Shown here piece by piece: positions 33,236 to 42,553 of a DNA stretch of 45,615 nt; position 1 is the first letter of the stretch; every line of letters starts with the position of its first letter. Under the pieces are notes generated by a model that saw nothing but the letters and a program-made list of their open reading frames with translations, was not told where the DNA came from and searched no databases. The DNA is from Roseiflexaceae bacterium (GTDB taxonomy: Bacteria > Chloroflexota > Chloroflexia > Chloroflexales > Roseiflexaceae), in contig CANJHS010000023.1 of the NCBI GenBank assembly GCA_947474225.1, forward strand, positions 1-45,615, given 5' to 3'. The position numbers and the translations under genes are program-made.

Positions 33236-34273
33236 GTGATCGATAAAATACGTCATTTACTCGCTTTCTCTGATACTCCTCGATACAACATCAAAGCGGT
33301 CGTCCAGCAGACACAGGTAAATGTGTCGACATTGCGGGCGTGGGAGCAGCGCTATGGCGTTCCACAGCCTAAACGAACCGATCATGGGCATCGCCTCTAT
33401 TCACAGCGTGATATCGAAATCATCAAATGGCTTAAACTCGCTACCGAAGATGGGATCTCGATTAGTCAAGCAGTGGTCATGCTCCAAGAAGATCCCGAAG
33501 AAGAACAGCCAACAAACGTCCTAGTTGAGGCAAAGACTCCTCGATTAACGATCGCAGACGCTGGTTGGCCAGATCTCAAAACGCAATTGTTCGAGGCTCT
33601 CATTAATTCCAATTTGCGACAAGCAAATGTCCTCCTGAGTACCGCCATTTCACTCTTCCCCATAGAAATACTGGTGCACGACGTTATCTTGCCCATCATG
33701 AACGACTTTTCACGGCGGTGGGTGGATGGTACGGGATGCATGGTGGTAGAGCAGGTTGCCGTACAGATGATTCGCCAGCGATTGACGAGCCTCTTGCAGG
33801 TGCACGCCCCCTACACCAATGGGCCACGTATGCTTGTCGGTTCTACGAGCGGAGAACAACACGATCTCGGTTCGTTGATATATGCACTGCTGATGGAGCA
33901 AGAGGGCTGGGAAGTCATATTTATGGGACCCAGTCTTGGCATGACCGGCTTGGCAGATTTCTTTGTGCGGTTAGCACCCGCAGTAGTTGTGTTGACGGCA
34001 AGCATGGTTGAAAATGTCGCTTCGATTCAACAGGTTGGCCAGATGGTAGCGGGATTGCATCACCACGGCATGCATTTTGGGTATGCGGGCAGAGCATTTG
34101 TCGTGAGTCCGGAGCTCTGTCAACGTATGCCAGGGACGTATATGGGTGACGATTTCCGCACTGCCGTAGAGTCGGCTGTTCAACTCAGTCATGAATTTGG
34201 GATGCCGGTCCTCCATGCCAACGGTATGCGGGCGCGTGAGAGTGTCATGAATCGGAGTCGGCTCGGACTATAG
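33236..34273 (+). CDS. MerR-type, cobalamin-binding transcription regulator (CarH/LitR-like)
   Basis: 345 residues; GTG at 33236 with AAGGAGG 6 nt upstream. Domains: MerR HTH (16-85: YNIKAVVQQTQVNVSTLRAW, GHRLYSQRDI); a four-helix B12-cap domain (~112-190); and a Rossmann B12-binding domain with E-x-H-x-x-G (Glu207, His209, Gly212). CarH proteins use adenosylcobalamin to form dark tetramers on DNA and fall apart in light. The CarH motif W-x9-EH is here W162-x9-Glu172-Gln173, and the residue after Trp is Val, where Thermus CarH has the His that takes over cobalt after light. So B12 binding looks intact but light chemistry may differ. Divergent from puf, which it probably controls. Confidence 0.88.
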   Translation: MIDKIRHLLAFSDTPRYNIKAVVQQTQVNVSTLRAWEQRYGVPQPKRTDHGHRLYSQRDIEIIKWLKLATEDGISISQAVVMLQEDPEEEQPTNVLVEAKTPRLTIADAGWPDLKTQLFEALINSNLRQANVLLSTAISLFPIEILVHDVILPIMNDFSRRWVDGTGCMVVEQVAVQMIRQRLTSLLQVHAPYTNGPRMLVGSTSGEQHDLGSLIYALLMEQEGWEVIFMGPSLGMTGLADFFVRLAPAVVVLTASMVENVASIQQVGQMVAGLHHHGMHFGYAGRAFVVSPELCQRMPGTYMGDDFRTAVESAVQLSHEFGMPVLHANGMRARESVMNRSRLGL

Positions 34274-34298
34274 TCTGTTTTGATACCCTGGAGGGATT

Positions 34299-34736
34299 AT
34301 GCGTGCACTTGAAGGTTGGCTCAATAGCAGTGGGAATCGAGTCGCAGCTGAGCTCGAAGAACGCGGCGAACAAATCTGCAAGCTCGTGACAGAGCAACTC
34401 AAAACGTCCTATCGATCAATCTGTATCGATCCACAAGATCCCGAAAGTGACGAAATGCGTCTCAGGGCGTACACCGAGTCGCCACGCCGGATGCATCGCA
34501 TCGTCCAAGTTGCCCTGCGTCTGCGTGCGGTGGAAGTCATCGAACGTGAGTGTATGTGGACCCTTCAGATGTTGCCTCGATATGGAGTCGTCCGCCAAAA
34601 TATGCAAGCTATGGTCCGCTGGTACTTTGAAGCAGCCAGAACATTGAGTAACATTGACTCTGCAGATCGGCGTTCGTTGGACATCATTGAAGGGTTGTTT
34701 CTGACCGCATTGTCAGGGCCAATTCCCACCACCTAA
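34299..34736 (+). CDS. Uncharacterised all-helical protein downstream of the CarH-like regulator
   Basis: 145 residues; ATG at 34299 with GGAGGG upstream, 25 bp after the regulator stop, so probably the same transcript. I do not recognise the family. The sequence is strongly helical and charged in the first half (AAELEERGEQICKLVTEQL), with a Pro/Asp-rich break (CIDPQDPESDE) and a second helical half (RIVQVALRLRAVEVIERECM, MVRWYFEAARTLSNI). No TM helix or signal. The arrangement recalls small helical-bundle partner or N-terminal sensor domains, but this is a weak impression. Terminated by a strong hairpin. By position it may modify or oppose the regulator. Confidence 0.75.
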   Translation: MRALEGWLNSSGNRVAAELEERGEQICKLVTEQLKTSYRSICIDPQDPESDEMRLRAYTESPRRMHRIVQVALRLRAVEVIERECMWTLQMLPRYGVVRQNMQAMVRWYFEAARTLSNIDSADRRSLDIIEGLFLTALSGPIPTT

Positions 34737-34751
34737 CATTCCAAATGCGGC

Positions 34752-34782
34752 ACCACACCACCAGGCGGTGGTGTGGTTTTTT
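34752..34782 (+). terminator. Intrinsic terminator after the regulator operon
   Basis: ACCACACCACC (34752-34762) and GGTGGTGTGGT (34767-34777) form a perfect 11-bp stem with an AGGC loop, followed by TTTTTT (34777-34782). It begins 15 nt after the stop of the 145-residue gene. Confidence 0.93.
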
Positions 34783-34799
34783 GTTGTGAGGATGCTTTG

Positions 34800-34805
34800 T
34801 ATAAT
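34800..34805 (+). promoter_or_regulatory. -10 element before the SGNH hydrolase/murE pair
   Basis: TATAAT at 34800-34805, 27 nt before the ATG at 34833. The -35 zone falls on the U-tract of the preceding terminator (TTTTTG, 16-nt spacer), a weak match. Confidence 0.45.
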
Positions 34806-34832
34806 AGACAACAGTAGCTGTATGGGGATGTA

Positions 34833-35543
34833 ATGAAAACACTGGTATGCTTCGGCGATAGTATTACTCAGGGGAGTATTGGTGATGCGTATGTCCGGCA
34901 TATTGCAGAGCAGATGCCGCACATCAATGTCATAAACGCAGGCGTCGACGGCGACACAACCTATAATTTATTCCAGCGGCTCGATGCGGCCGTTCTCAGT
35001 CACAACCCAGCCGTCGTGCTTGTGATGGTAGGCTTGAATGACTTTGGAACGGCGTATGGCGAGTTGTTGAGTCGTGTGTACTATCGCCGCATCAAAAAAG
35101 TCCCTATTGCAATTGATATCCCTGCTTTTGAAACGCTCTATGAAGGCATCATTCACCGGCTCCAACGTGCAGGGATCCTGACGGTGCTCTGCACTCCGAC
35201 AACGCTCGGTGAGATCCCCGACACCGCAGGTCAGTTCATCCTCGATGGCTATGTGCGCGTCGTCAAGCAACTTGCTGACCGGCATGGATTAACGCTGATT
35301 GATGTCCGCGAACGTTTCGTCAAAGCGATGCGCGCAGACCCACGGTTTGGACCAGAGTACCATCTGTGGATGGTGGCGTATGATGCATGGCGCGTCCGTC
35401 GTGGGACGTCGTATGAACAAATATCTGCGCTTCGTGGATTCAATCTGTTGGTCGATGGGGTACACCTGAATGTCAATGGTGCCTCGCTGGTAGCGCAGAC
35501 TGTCCTACCGACGTTGCTGCAATTGCTCCCGAAGGAGTCGTAA
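34833..35543 (+). CDS. SGNH/GDSL hydrolase
   Basis: 236 residues. Block I CFGDSITQG (nucleophile Ser), block III MVGLNDFG (Asn), and block V VDGVHLNVNGA with the Asp-x-x-His pair are all present, so it should be an active esterase or lipase-like enzyme. No signal peptide is visible, so cytoplasmic. It ends 1 nt before the murE start codon, which indicates coupled translation. A link to peptidoglycan precursors (deacylation or esterase activity on sugars) is suggested only by this arrangement. Confidence 0.9.
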   Translation: MKTLVCFGDSITQGSIGDAYVRHIAEQMPHINVINAGVDGDTTYNLFQRLDAAVLSHNPAVVLVMVGLNDFGTAYGELLSRVYYRRIKKVPIAIDIPAFETLYEGIIHRLQRAGILTVLCTPTTLGEIPDTAGQFILDGYVRVVKQLADRHGLTLIDVRERFVKAMRADPRFGPEYHLWMVAYDAWRVRRGTSYEQISALRGFNLLVDGVHLNVNGASLVAQTVLPTLLQLLPKES

Positions 35544-35544
35544 G

Positions 35545-37074
35545 ATGGCTGATTTTCTCACCGTGACCGCACATACCCCTGGTGTGCAGTACCGTACCCC
35601 TCGTGCGACCACCGAGGTCACGGGGATTGCCTATGATTCTCGCCACGTGACGAAGGGCGATATTTTTGTTGCATACGTCGGCTTCCATACCGACGGGCAT
35701 GCGCACATTGCTGCTGCAATAGCAGCTGGTGCCGCGGCGGTTATTTACGAAAATGCTGCATATGATGACATGCTCACGGTCCCGGGGCTCCGTGTCGAAA
35801 ATGCGCGTCCTGCGCTTGGATTTGTCGCAGCGGCATTGGCTGATTATCCTGCGCGGGAACTGCGTGTCATTGGAATTACCGGTACTGATGGCAAAACGAC
35901 AACGACGTTTTTGACCGCACTGGCACTCGATGTGGCGGGGAGACGATCGGGGCTCGTCGGGACGGCGGACTACAAGGTTGGACCGCGTATTTGGGCCAAT
36001 AGTAGCCGCCAAAGCACCCCGGAATCGCCCGAGATACAGCAGCTCCTTCGAGAGATGCTCGCTGCGGGCTGTACGCATGCGGTCCTCGAATCGACGTCTC
36101 ACGCCCTTTCGCCCCGCTGGCAACGTTTGGCAGAATGTGCATTTGATACCGCTGTTTTGACTAATGTAACGAGTGAACACCTCGACTTCCATGGCGATGT
36201 CGCGCAGTATCGCCGCGACAAAATGGAACTCTTCAGCATGTTGGGTGAAACGCAGGCTGCACCGTTCAAGCAACGCAAAGTAGCCATTGTGAATAGTGAC
36301 GATCCGCACCATCGGGATTTTTTGGCTGCAGCACCATTGCGCGCAGAGCGATTAACCTATGGGGTATTTCAACCAGCGGATGTACGTGCGAGCGACATTC
36401 GGAGTACTGCGGCTGGATTATCGTTCACCCTGTCCTCACACTGGGGGCATCGTCAGGTGCAGCTCAAATTGACGGGCGATTTTAATATATGGAATGCCCT
36501 TGCCGCGCTGTCGGTTGCTTGTAGCGAGGGGGTGCCCCTGGATGATGCGCTGGCAGTCCTCAGTCAGGTCACTGGGGTACGCGGTCGGATGCAACGCATC
36601 GAAGCTGGTCAGCCGTTTACCGTGTTGGTCGATTATGCGCACACACCAGCGGCTTTCGACAAGGTGATGGCGTTGGTGCGGCCTATTACGCTGGGCAAGC
36701 TGATTGTCGTATTTGGGTCGGCGGGTGAACGTGATCGTGAAAAACGCCCCGCACAAGGTGCAATTGCAGCCCGCTATTGTGACACGGTCTACATCAGCGA
36801 CGAAGACCCGCGTGGCGAAGACCGTGATGCCATCATTGAAGAAATTGCTATTGGTGCGCGGCAGTATGGCAAGCGCGACGGGGTCGATTTGTTCTGCATC
36901 CCCAATCGCACATTGGCGATTGCAGCAGCGTTGCATGCTGCTGAGCCAAACGACATGGTGCTATTGCTCGGCAAAGGGCATGAGGGCAGCATTATTCAGG
37001 CAAACGGTTCGATTCCGTGGGACGAATCAGCCACCGCTCGCGCTGTATTGCTGCAATTGGGTTTTTCGGACTAA
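35545..37074 (+). CDS. murE: UDP-MurNAc-L-Ala-D-Glu:diamino acid ligase
   Basis: 509 residues. Mur ligase with an N-terminal UDP-binding domain, a central ATPase domain (GITGTDGKTTTT, about residue 110) and LESTSHALSPRW, then a C-terminal ligase domain with VLVDYAHTPAAFDKV, VVFGSAGERDREKRP and YISDEDPRGEDRDAI. It adds the third amino acid to the cytoplasmic peptidoglycan precursor. meso-DAP enzymes usually carry DNPR in the last motif; here it is DEDPR. Some Chloroflexota use L-ornithine, so the substrate should not be assumed to be DAP. Ends before a 15-bp terminator facing argD. Confidence 0.93.
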   Translation: MADFLTVTAHTPGVQYRTPRATTEVTGIAYDSRHVTKGDIFVAYVGFHTDGHAHIAAAIAAGAAAVIYENAAYDDMLTVPGLRVENARPALGFVAAALADYPARELRVIGITGTDGKTTTTFLTALALDVAGRRSGLVGTADYKVGPRIWANSSRQSTPESPEIQQLLREMLAAGCTHAVLESTSHALSPRWQRLAECAFDTAVLTNVTSEHLDFHGDVAQYRRDKMELFSMLGETQAAPFKQRKVAIVNSDDPHHRDFLAAAPLRAERLTYGVFQPADVRASDIRSTAAGLSFTLSSHWGHRQVQLKLTGDFNIWNALAALSVACSEGVPLDDALAVLSQVTGVRGRMQRIEAGQPFTVLVDYAHTPAAFDKVMALVRPITLGKLIVVFGSAGERDREKRPAQGAIAARYCDTVYISDEDPRGEDRDAIIEEIAIGARQYGKRDGVDLFCIPNRTLAIAAALHAAEPNDMVLLLGKGHEGSIIQANGSIPWDESATARAVLLQLGFSD

Positions 37075-37090
37075 TTTCTCCGTTGAACGC

Positions 37091-37123
37091 AACATCCCCC
37101 TGACCTACGGTCAGGGGGATGTT
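37091..37123. terminator. Bidirectional terminator murE/argD
   Basis: AACATCCCCCTGACC (37091-37105) and GGTCAGGGGGATGTT (37109-37123) form a 15-bp perfect stem with a TAC loop between convergent genes. Confidence 0.92.
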
Positions 37124-37130
37124 TGTCGGT

Positions 37131-38327
37131 TTATTTTGATTTCACGTCTGCCAGGGTCGCGTCAAACTTTACGATGAATTCGTCGACATGGTGGCGTTGC
37201 ATGACTAGGGGCGGCACGAGCCGAATGACATCGTCACCAGCGGTGGCGACGAGGAGATGATGGTCGTGGGCAACTTCACGGACGGTGGCTACGGGAATCG
37301 ACATCCGGATGCCTCGCATCAATCCTTTGCCACGTAGTTCAATGATTTCGGGGTGACGGCTCATCAAATCTTGAAGTGATTCGTCGAGGTAGTCGCTGAC
37401 TTCTTGGACGTGATGCAAAAATTCCGGGGTGTTGATTTTTGAAAAAACGACCTGCGCGACTGCGGTGATGAATGGGCCACCAGCAAAAGTCGAACCATGA
37501 TCACCAGCGTGGATGGTGTCGGCTACTTTTTGGCGCATCAAGATTGCACCAATCGGCAACCCACCACCGAGTGGCTTCGCGATTGTTATGATGTCGGGTT
37601 TTGCATCACAGGGGTGAGCCCACATCTTGCCCGTTCGTCCAATGCCGCTCTGAATTTCGTCGTATATGAGCAATGCATCGTGTTGATCACAGAGTGCGCG
37701 GATTTTTTGCAGGTAGGCGGTCTCTGCGACGCGGAGTCCACCTTCACCTTGGATAGGCTCAATGACGACTGCGCAGACATCGCTGGTAATCAGTGACTCG
37801 AGCTCATCGATGTTGTTGTATTCGCCAAAACGAACATCGGGCATGACCGGTGCAAACGGCGCACGATACTTTTCGCGTGCGGTAATCGCAACAGCGCCCA
37901 TGGTACGGCCATGGAACGAACCATCGAAAGCGATGATGGTGGTTTTGCCTTCACCATGGCAATCGCGGGCATAGCGGCGTGCGAATTTGAGTGCGCCTTC
38001 CATTGCTTCGGTGCCACTGTTGCTAAAGAAAACGCGATCGATAACGCAGCAACTATCAACCAACTGTTTCGCAAGATTGGCAGCACTGGTGTTGTGGTAC
38101 AAGTTTGAGAGATGTAACAAGCCGCCGGCGTGCTGTGCTATGGCTGCAGTCACATCGGGGTCGCCATAGCCGAGTGCATTGACTGCGATACCCGCGACAC
38201 AGTCGAGGTAGCGCTGTCCGGTGGTGTCATAGAGGTAGCAGCCCTCGCCTCGTTCGAACACAAAATCTGGACGGGCGTAGGTCTGCAAAACATACTGATT
38301 ATCTGCTTCGACAATCGGGTGGGTCAT
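37131..38327 (-). CDS. argD: Acetylornithine/ornithine aminotransferase family (class III PLP)
   Basis: 398 residues; ATG at 38327 behind GGAG. Fold-type I class III aminotransferase: FSNSGTEAMEGALKFAR, AFDGSFHGRTMGA, IEPIQGEGG, LLIYDEIQSGIGRTG, and the PLP Lys in TIAKPLGGGLPIGA. Best match by length and motifs is ArgD, which makes N-acetylornithine for arginine synthesis; ornithine or GABA aminotransferase is possible. It follows the hydroxyacid dehydrogenase gene by 17 bp on the same strand. Confidence 0.88.
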   Translation of the reverse strand: MTHPIVEADNQYVLQTYARPDFVFERGEGCYLYDTTGQRYLDCVAGIAVNALGYGDPDVTAAIAQHAGGLLHLSNLYHNTSAANLAKQLVDSCCVIDRVFFSNSGTEAMEGALKFARRYARDCHGEGKTTIIAFDGSFHGRTMGAVAITAREKYRAPFAPVMPDVRFGEYNNIDELESLITSDVCAVVIEPIQGEGGLRVAETAYLQKIRALCDQHDALLIYDEIQSGIGRTGKMWAHPCDAKPDIITIAKPLGGGLPIGAILMRQKVADTIHAGDHGSTFAGGPFITAVAQVVFSKINTPEFLHHVQEVSDYLDESLQDLMSRHPEIIELRGKGLMRGIRMSIPVATVREVAHDHHLLVATAGDDVIRLVPPLVMQRHHVDEFIVKFDATLADVKSK

Positions 38328-38344
38328 GTGATACTCCTGCAGTG

Positions 38345-39247
38345 TTATGACGGGGTGCTTTGGATTTCGATGCGGGCGAGTTGTTCGAGTGCCTTGACGA
38401 GGGCGTGATTGCCTTCGTGGCCCAGCCCTGCGTGCTGCAGGGTGCGATAGAGTTGGAAGATCAGCGCGGTGCCTGGGAGTGGGACACCGACTTCGTCGGC
38501 GGCATCGAGCACCAAGCGCAGGTCTTTTTGTTGCAAGTCAATCGTGAAGCCGGGACGCCAGTCGCGATTGAGGATTTGCGGGCCGCGGTTTGACAGCATC
38601 CAACTGCCCGCTGCGCCACCACTCACCGCAGACAGTGCTTTGGCCACATCGACACCGCCCGCTTGGGCGAACAGCAACGCTTCGCTCATAGCCAATGCAT
38701 TGCCCACCACGAGAATTTGATTGACCAACTTAACGGTCTGACCAGCACCTTGAGCACCGACGTGGACAATGTTCTTGCCCATTGCTTGGAATACGGGTAA
38801 CGCACGGGCGAAGTCCGTAGCGCTCCCGCCGACCATGATGCTGAGCGTTCCTTTGGCAGCACCTTCGCTGCCACCACTGACGGGGGCGTCGAGGAGCGAA
38901 CCCCCGCGGGCATATATTTTGGTTGCAAGTTCGATGGTTGCCTGTGGACTGATGGTACTCATATCAATGACCAACGTCCCCGGTCGCATCCCACTGATGA
39001 CGCCGTCGGGACCGTCGATGACGGCAATGACATCCGGGGTATCGCTGACGCAGGTAATGACGATATCGCAGTGTGATGCAAGGTCCGCGGGGCTTTTCGT
39101 TGCGATAGCGCCACTATCAGCAATCTCATTCATACGCGTTGCGGTACGGTTATAGACAAAGAGCGGGAACCCGGCAGCACGAAGATTACGTGCCATGCCT
39201 CGTCCCATGATGCCCAATCCGATAAAGCCAACAGTTACTTGTGTCAT
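38345..39247 (-). CDS. Beta-hydroxyacid dehydrogenase (3-hydroxyisobutyrate dehydrogenase/tartronate semialdehyde reductase family)
   Basis: 300 residues from MTQVTVGFIG (39247). Rossmann motif GFIGLGIMGRGMARNL, substrate-binding DAPVSGGSEGA, and catalytic Lys in GQTVKLVNQ are complete. The family reduces or oxidises small 3-hydroxyacids with NAD(P). Relatives include GarR (2-hydroxy-3-oxopropionate reductase), 3-hydroxyisobutyrate dehydrogenase and succinic semialdehyde reductase; which one cannot be told. First gene of a two-gene unit with argD. Confidence 0.9.
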   Translation of the reverse strand: MTQVTVGFIGLGIMGRGMARNLRAAGFPLFVYNRTATRMNEIADSGAIATKSPADLASHCDIVITCVSDTPDVIAVIDGPDGVISGMRPGTLVIDMSTISPQATIELATKIYARGGSLLDAPVSGGSEGAAKGTLSIMVGGSATDFARALPVFQAMGKNIVHVGAQGAGQTVKLVNQILVVGNALAMSEALLFAQAGGVDVAKALSAVSGGAAGSWMLSNRGPQILNRDWRPGFTIDLQQKDLRLVLDAADEVGVPLPGTALIFQLYRTLQHAGLGHEGNHALVKALEQLARIEIQSTPS

Positions 39248-39340
39248 GGTGTACTCGTCTGAGGTGATGTATGCAAATAATACCATAGTCACTTCTGAAG
39301 CGGTGATTTTTATCTTGTGAATCAGGCGTATGATGCAGCC

Positions 39341-40852
39341 ATGCGTACAATTACTCTGCTTTCGCTGCGTACCTTTCGCCTCGTGATCGTCATCACCCTC
39401 TTGCTCGTGGCGAGTTGCCTCGCGTACCCTCCACGCACATCAGCCCAGTCCCGAGATCTGCTCACGGTGATGACTCGAAATCTGTATCTCGGTGCTGATG
39501 TCTATCAAGCGGCACAATATGTGCCGGATTTCAATGCCGTGTCACAGCATCTATGGGACCAGATGCAAAAGACGGTGTTTGTCGATCGAGCGGATGCCTT
39601 TGCTGATGAAGTAATACGCGTTCACCCAGACGTGATCGGACTCCAAGAAGCAGCCCAGTGGTATTGCCGCCCAGAACGTACAGGTAGGGCGCAGGTCGTC
39701 TATGACTATACGCAACTCTTTATCGCGGCACTTGCCCGACGTGGTGCGGCGTATGAAGTGGCGCATGCACCTTCATCGTTGCCGGCAGAGCATTTAGGCT
39801 TTTCGTTCCCCACAGTGCCGTATATCACTACGGTGACTGACACGACGGTGTTTCCGCCGTTGTTTGGTTCGGAGAGTGTGTCGTGTGGATTTGCGATTTA
39901 CGATGTGTTACTGGTCAAAACTGCCCGCTCACATGACGTCTATCGTACCGGCGCAAGCGACTTTGTCTTTGACTATACCTTGGTGCCCGGCTTTCTGGAC
40001 ATGAATCGTGGCTTTGCGTGGCTCGACATGCACATCGGGACACAGACGGTACGGGTGGTCACTACCCATGTCGAGGCATTTTTCTACGATAATCTCGAGC
40101 CATATTCTATTGGACAGACCGAGCAATTCATCCGCGATTTGGGAACGACCACAAGTGCGATAGTCGTCTTAGGAGATTTCAACAACGACCCACACGATCC
40201 GATTTCGCCACAAGAACTCAATACAGGCGGGAGGCTCACCGCCTCTTTAGCATGCCCTTTACAAAGCATTCCATTGAATCTCGCTACTGCTCGTGATGAC
40301 TGCAATACCTATTGGATGATGCGACATGCCGGCTATCGCGATGCTGGACCTGATGCACTTGCTGCAACATATGCGACGTGGGGGTATGCAGACGATCTCG
40401 CTGGACCGGCGGTTGGCCGATTAGTAGAGAGTGAACTGCGTGGAAATTTACCCGGTCTGACTGCCCGGTTGGATTATGTGTTTGTGCGGAATGGTGTTGA
40501 GGTCGTAGACGCCCGCATCATTGGCAATGAATGGCCATTGCATGGATGGAATTGTACACAGTTCAGTCAACAGGCCAATGCGGCGACCACTGCATCGTTG
40601 CTTGGATTACCGTATGGTGCGATGAATGCCTGCGCGCCCTCTGATCATGCGGGTGTGGTTGCTACGGTGCGCATCCATGACTCGGCGACGCAAGCGCAGA
40701 CGCCGCCGTATCACTTTGCCAACTCCTATACGTTCGTGGCAATGTTCCTCGGCATTGCAACTGCAATTTGGTGGTCGGTACGCCAGCGTGGCACACCTGG
40801 ACACATACGCGTGCATGCCAAACACAAACGTCGCCGGCGTCATTCTGCATGA
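39341..40852 (+). CDS. Secreted/anchored endonuclease-exonuclease-phosphatase family protein
   Basis: 503 residues from MRTITLLSLR (39341); a GTG at 39317 is an alternative. A hydrophobic signal (about 10-28) contains LLVASC, which could be a lipobox, or cleavage may be after SA in RTSAQS. The DNase I-like fold is marked by MTRNLYLGAD, VIGLQEAAQ, VVTTHVEAF, VVLGDFNNDP, ARLDYVFVRNG and PSDHAGVVATV (catalytic His). A C-terminal TM helix (FVAMFLGIATAIWW) ends in a very basic tail, so both ends may be at the membrane. It may act on nucleic acids, phospholipids or other phosphoesters outside the cell. Confidence 0.85.
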   Translation: MRTITLLSLRTFRLVIVITLLLVASCLAYPPRTSAQSRDLLTVMTRNLYLGADVYQAAQYVPDFNAVSQHLWDQMQKTVFVDRADAFADEVIRVHPDVIGLQEAAQWYCRPERTGRAQVVYDYTQLFIAALARRGAAYEVAHAPSSLPAEHLGFSFPTVPYITTVTDTTVFPPLFGSESVSCGFAIYDVLLVKTARSHDVYRTGASDFVFDYTLVPGFLDMNRGFAWLDMHIGTQTVRVVTTHVEAFFYDNLEPYSIGQTEQFIRDLGTTTSAIVVLGDFNNDPHDPISPQELNTGGRLTASLACPLQSIPLNLATARDDCNTYWMMRHAGYRDAGPDALAATYATWGYADDLAGPAVGRLVESELRGNLPGLTARLDYVFVRNGVEVVDARIIGNEWPLHGWNCTQFSQQANAATTASLLGLPYGAMNACAPSDHAGVVATVRIHDSATQAQTPPYHFANSYTFVAMFLGIATAIWWSVRQRGTPGHIRVHAKHKRRRRHSA

Positions 40853-40893
40853 TATGATAGGCACAGACTCGCATTGGTACCAAAGGAGCTGTC

Positions 40894-41559
40894 ATGGCAA
40901 AGTCTGCATTGTTTGTATGGGGTGGATGGGACGGTCACGAACCAAAGCAGTGTGTCGATATTTTTGCACCGTACATGACCAAAAACGGGTATGACGTGAC
41001 GATATCGGACACACTGGATGCATATCTAGATGCCGAAAAAATGGCATCCTACAACGTCATCACACAAGTGGTGACCATGAGCACCATTACCCGCGAACAA
41101 GAAGCCGGATTGCTGACCGCCATTGCTGGGGGCGTCGGGTACGCAGGCTGGCACGGTGGCATGGCCGATGCCTTCCGCAACAACACCGAATACCAATTCA
41201 TGGTTGGCGGGCAGTGGGTCGCCCACCCCGGCAACATCATCGACTACACCGTACAAATCAAAGCGCAAGCCGATCCATTGGTAGCCGGGCTCAAGGACTT
41301 TTCTATGCACTCTGAGCAGTATTTTTTGCATACTGACCCAGGCAATGAAGTGCTGGCCACAACCAATTTCGATGGCACGCATTGCGAGTGGATCAAGGGA
41401 ACTGTGATGCCGGTTGTCTGGAAAAGACGTTGGGGCAAGGGCCGGGTCTTTTATTCTTCGCTGGGGCACGTCGCCAAGGATTTTTCGGTGCCCGAAGCAC
41501 GTACGATTACCGAACGCGGTCTCTTGTGGGCATCAACCGCTGAAGGTTGGCGTTGGTGA
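40894..41559 (+). CDS. ThuA-domain protein
   Basis: 221 residues; ATG at 40894 with AAAGGAG 6 nt upstream. ThuA domain, a glutamine-amidotransferase-like fold named after trehalose utilisation: [49 protein letters not shown] and [17 protein letters not shown]. Members are tied to sugar or trehalose catabolism, but the activity is not settled. Its stop codon overlaps the GTG start of the oxidoreductase gene, giving a tight two-gene unit. Confidence 0.88.
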   Translation: MAKSALFVWGGWDGHEPKQCVDIFAPYMTKNGYDVTISDTLDAYLDAEKMASYNVITQVVTMSTITREQEAGLLTAIAGGVGYAGWHGGMADAFRNNTEYQFMVGGQWVAHPGNIIDYTVQIKAQADPLVAGLKDFSMHSEQYFLHTDPGNEVLATTNFDGTHCEWIKGTVMPVVWKRRWGKGRVFYSSLGHVAKDFSVPEARTITERGLLWASTAEGWRW

Positions 41560-42542
41560 GCATCCCCGCAACCATGCGGGCGGTTGTCACACCGACGCCA
41601 CAGGTGGCTGATATGCATGTCGGGATAGTCGCCACCCCAACGCCCGGACCGGGGCAGGTATTGGTCCGTGTGCACGCAGCAGCCCTCAATCGGGCGGATT
41701 TGTTGCAGCGCCGCGGACTCTACCCTCCACCGGCCGGGGCATCGCAGATTCTTGGCCTCGAAGTAGCTGGGACGGTGGCACAGACTGCAGCGAACTGGTC
41801 TCTTGGGCAACGTGTCATGGCGGTGGTCACCGGTGGCGCATATGCAGAATATGTAGCCGTGCCGGCAGCCGAGTTGCTGCCAATTCCGGAATTGCTCAGC
41901 GATTCTGCCGCAGCAGCAATACCTGAGGCATTTCTGACCGCGTGGTTGAATCTCATCACCTTGGGTGGCATGAAACACGGTGAATCGGTATTCATCCACG
42001 CTGGCGCGAGTGGGGTTGGCAGTGCAGCGTTGCAGCTTGCCCGTGCAATGGGAGTCGATACATACACCGCCGCCGGCGACGAATCCAAACGGGCATTTTG
42101 TGCACGCCTTGGTGCACGGTTGGTACGTGATTCCCGTGCCGGTGGGCATGCGCCTGCGGTGCGTGAAGCAACGGGTGGACGCGGTGTTGACCTTGTCCTC
42201 GATATGTTGGGTGCGCCGGCTTGGGAAGACAACTGTGCCATGCTGGCTCAGGGGGGGCGCTTGCTGCTCCTCGGATTTTTGGCTGGGTCGAAAGGTACGC
42301 TCGATCTCGGTCCCATCTTGACACGCAGTTTGACCGTCAAAGGGACAACACTACGCCGAACTCCTGCTGCCGCCAAAGCGGAATTAGTGTCGACCGCAGG
42401 GGCGTGGTTACTCCCGCGCTTTGCTGATGGCACCCTGGTCCCCGTCGTCGACCGCGTCTATGACCTCACAGACGTCGCAGCGGCGCACCAGCGTATGGAA
42501 GCAAATCAAAACATCGGCAAGATTATTCTAAATCTACAATAA
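41556..42542 (+). CDS. NAD(P)H:quinone oxidoreductase-like MDR protein
   Basis: 328 residues if started at the GTG overlapping the ThuA stop codon (GTGA), with GAAGG 9 nt upstream; an ATG at 41574 has no ribosome site. Zinc-free medium-chain dehydrogenase similar to PIG3/Qor[43 protein letters not shown], the cofactor motif [17 protein letters not shown], and [12 protein letters not shown]. It likely reduces quinones or enones with NADPH. Followed by a good terminator. Confidence 0.92.
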   Translation: MSIPATMRAVVTPTPQVADMHVGIVATPTPGPGQVLVRVHAAALNRADLLQRRGLYPPPAGASQILGLEVAGTVAQTAANWSLGQRVMAVVTGGAYAEYVAVPAAELLPIPELLSDSAAAAIPEAFLTAWLNLITLGGMKHGESVFIHAGASGVGSAALQLARAMGVDTYTAAGDESKRAFCARLGARLVRDSRAGGHAPAVREATGGRGVDLVLDMLGAPAWEDNCAMLAQGGRLLLLGFLAGSKGTLDLGPILTRSLTVKGTTLRRTPAAAKAELVSTAGAWLLPRFADGTLVPVVDRVYDLTDVAAAHQRMEANQNIGKIILNLQ

Positions 42543-42553
42543 CTCTTCATCGT

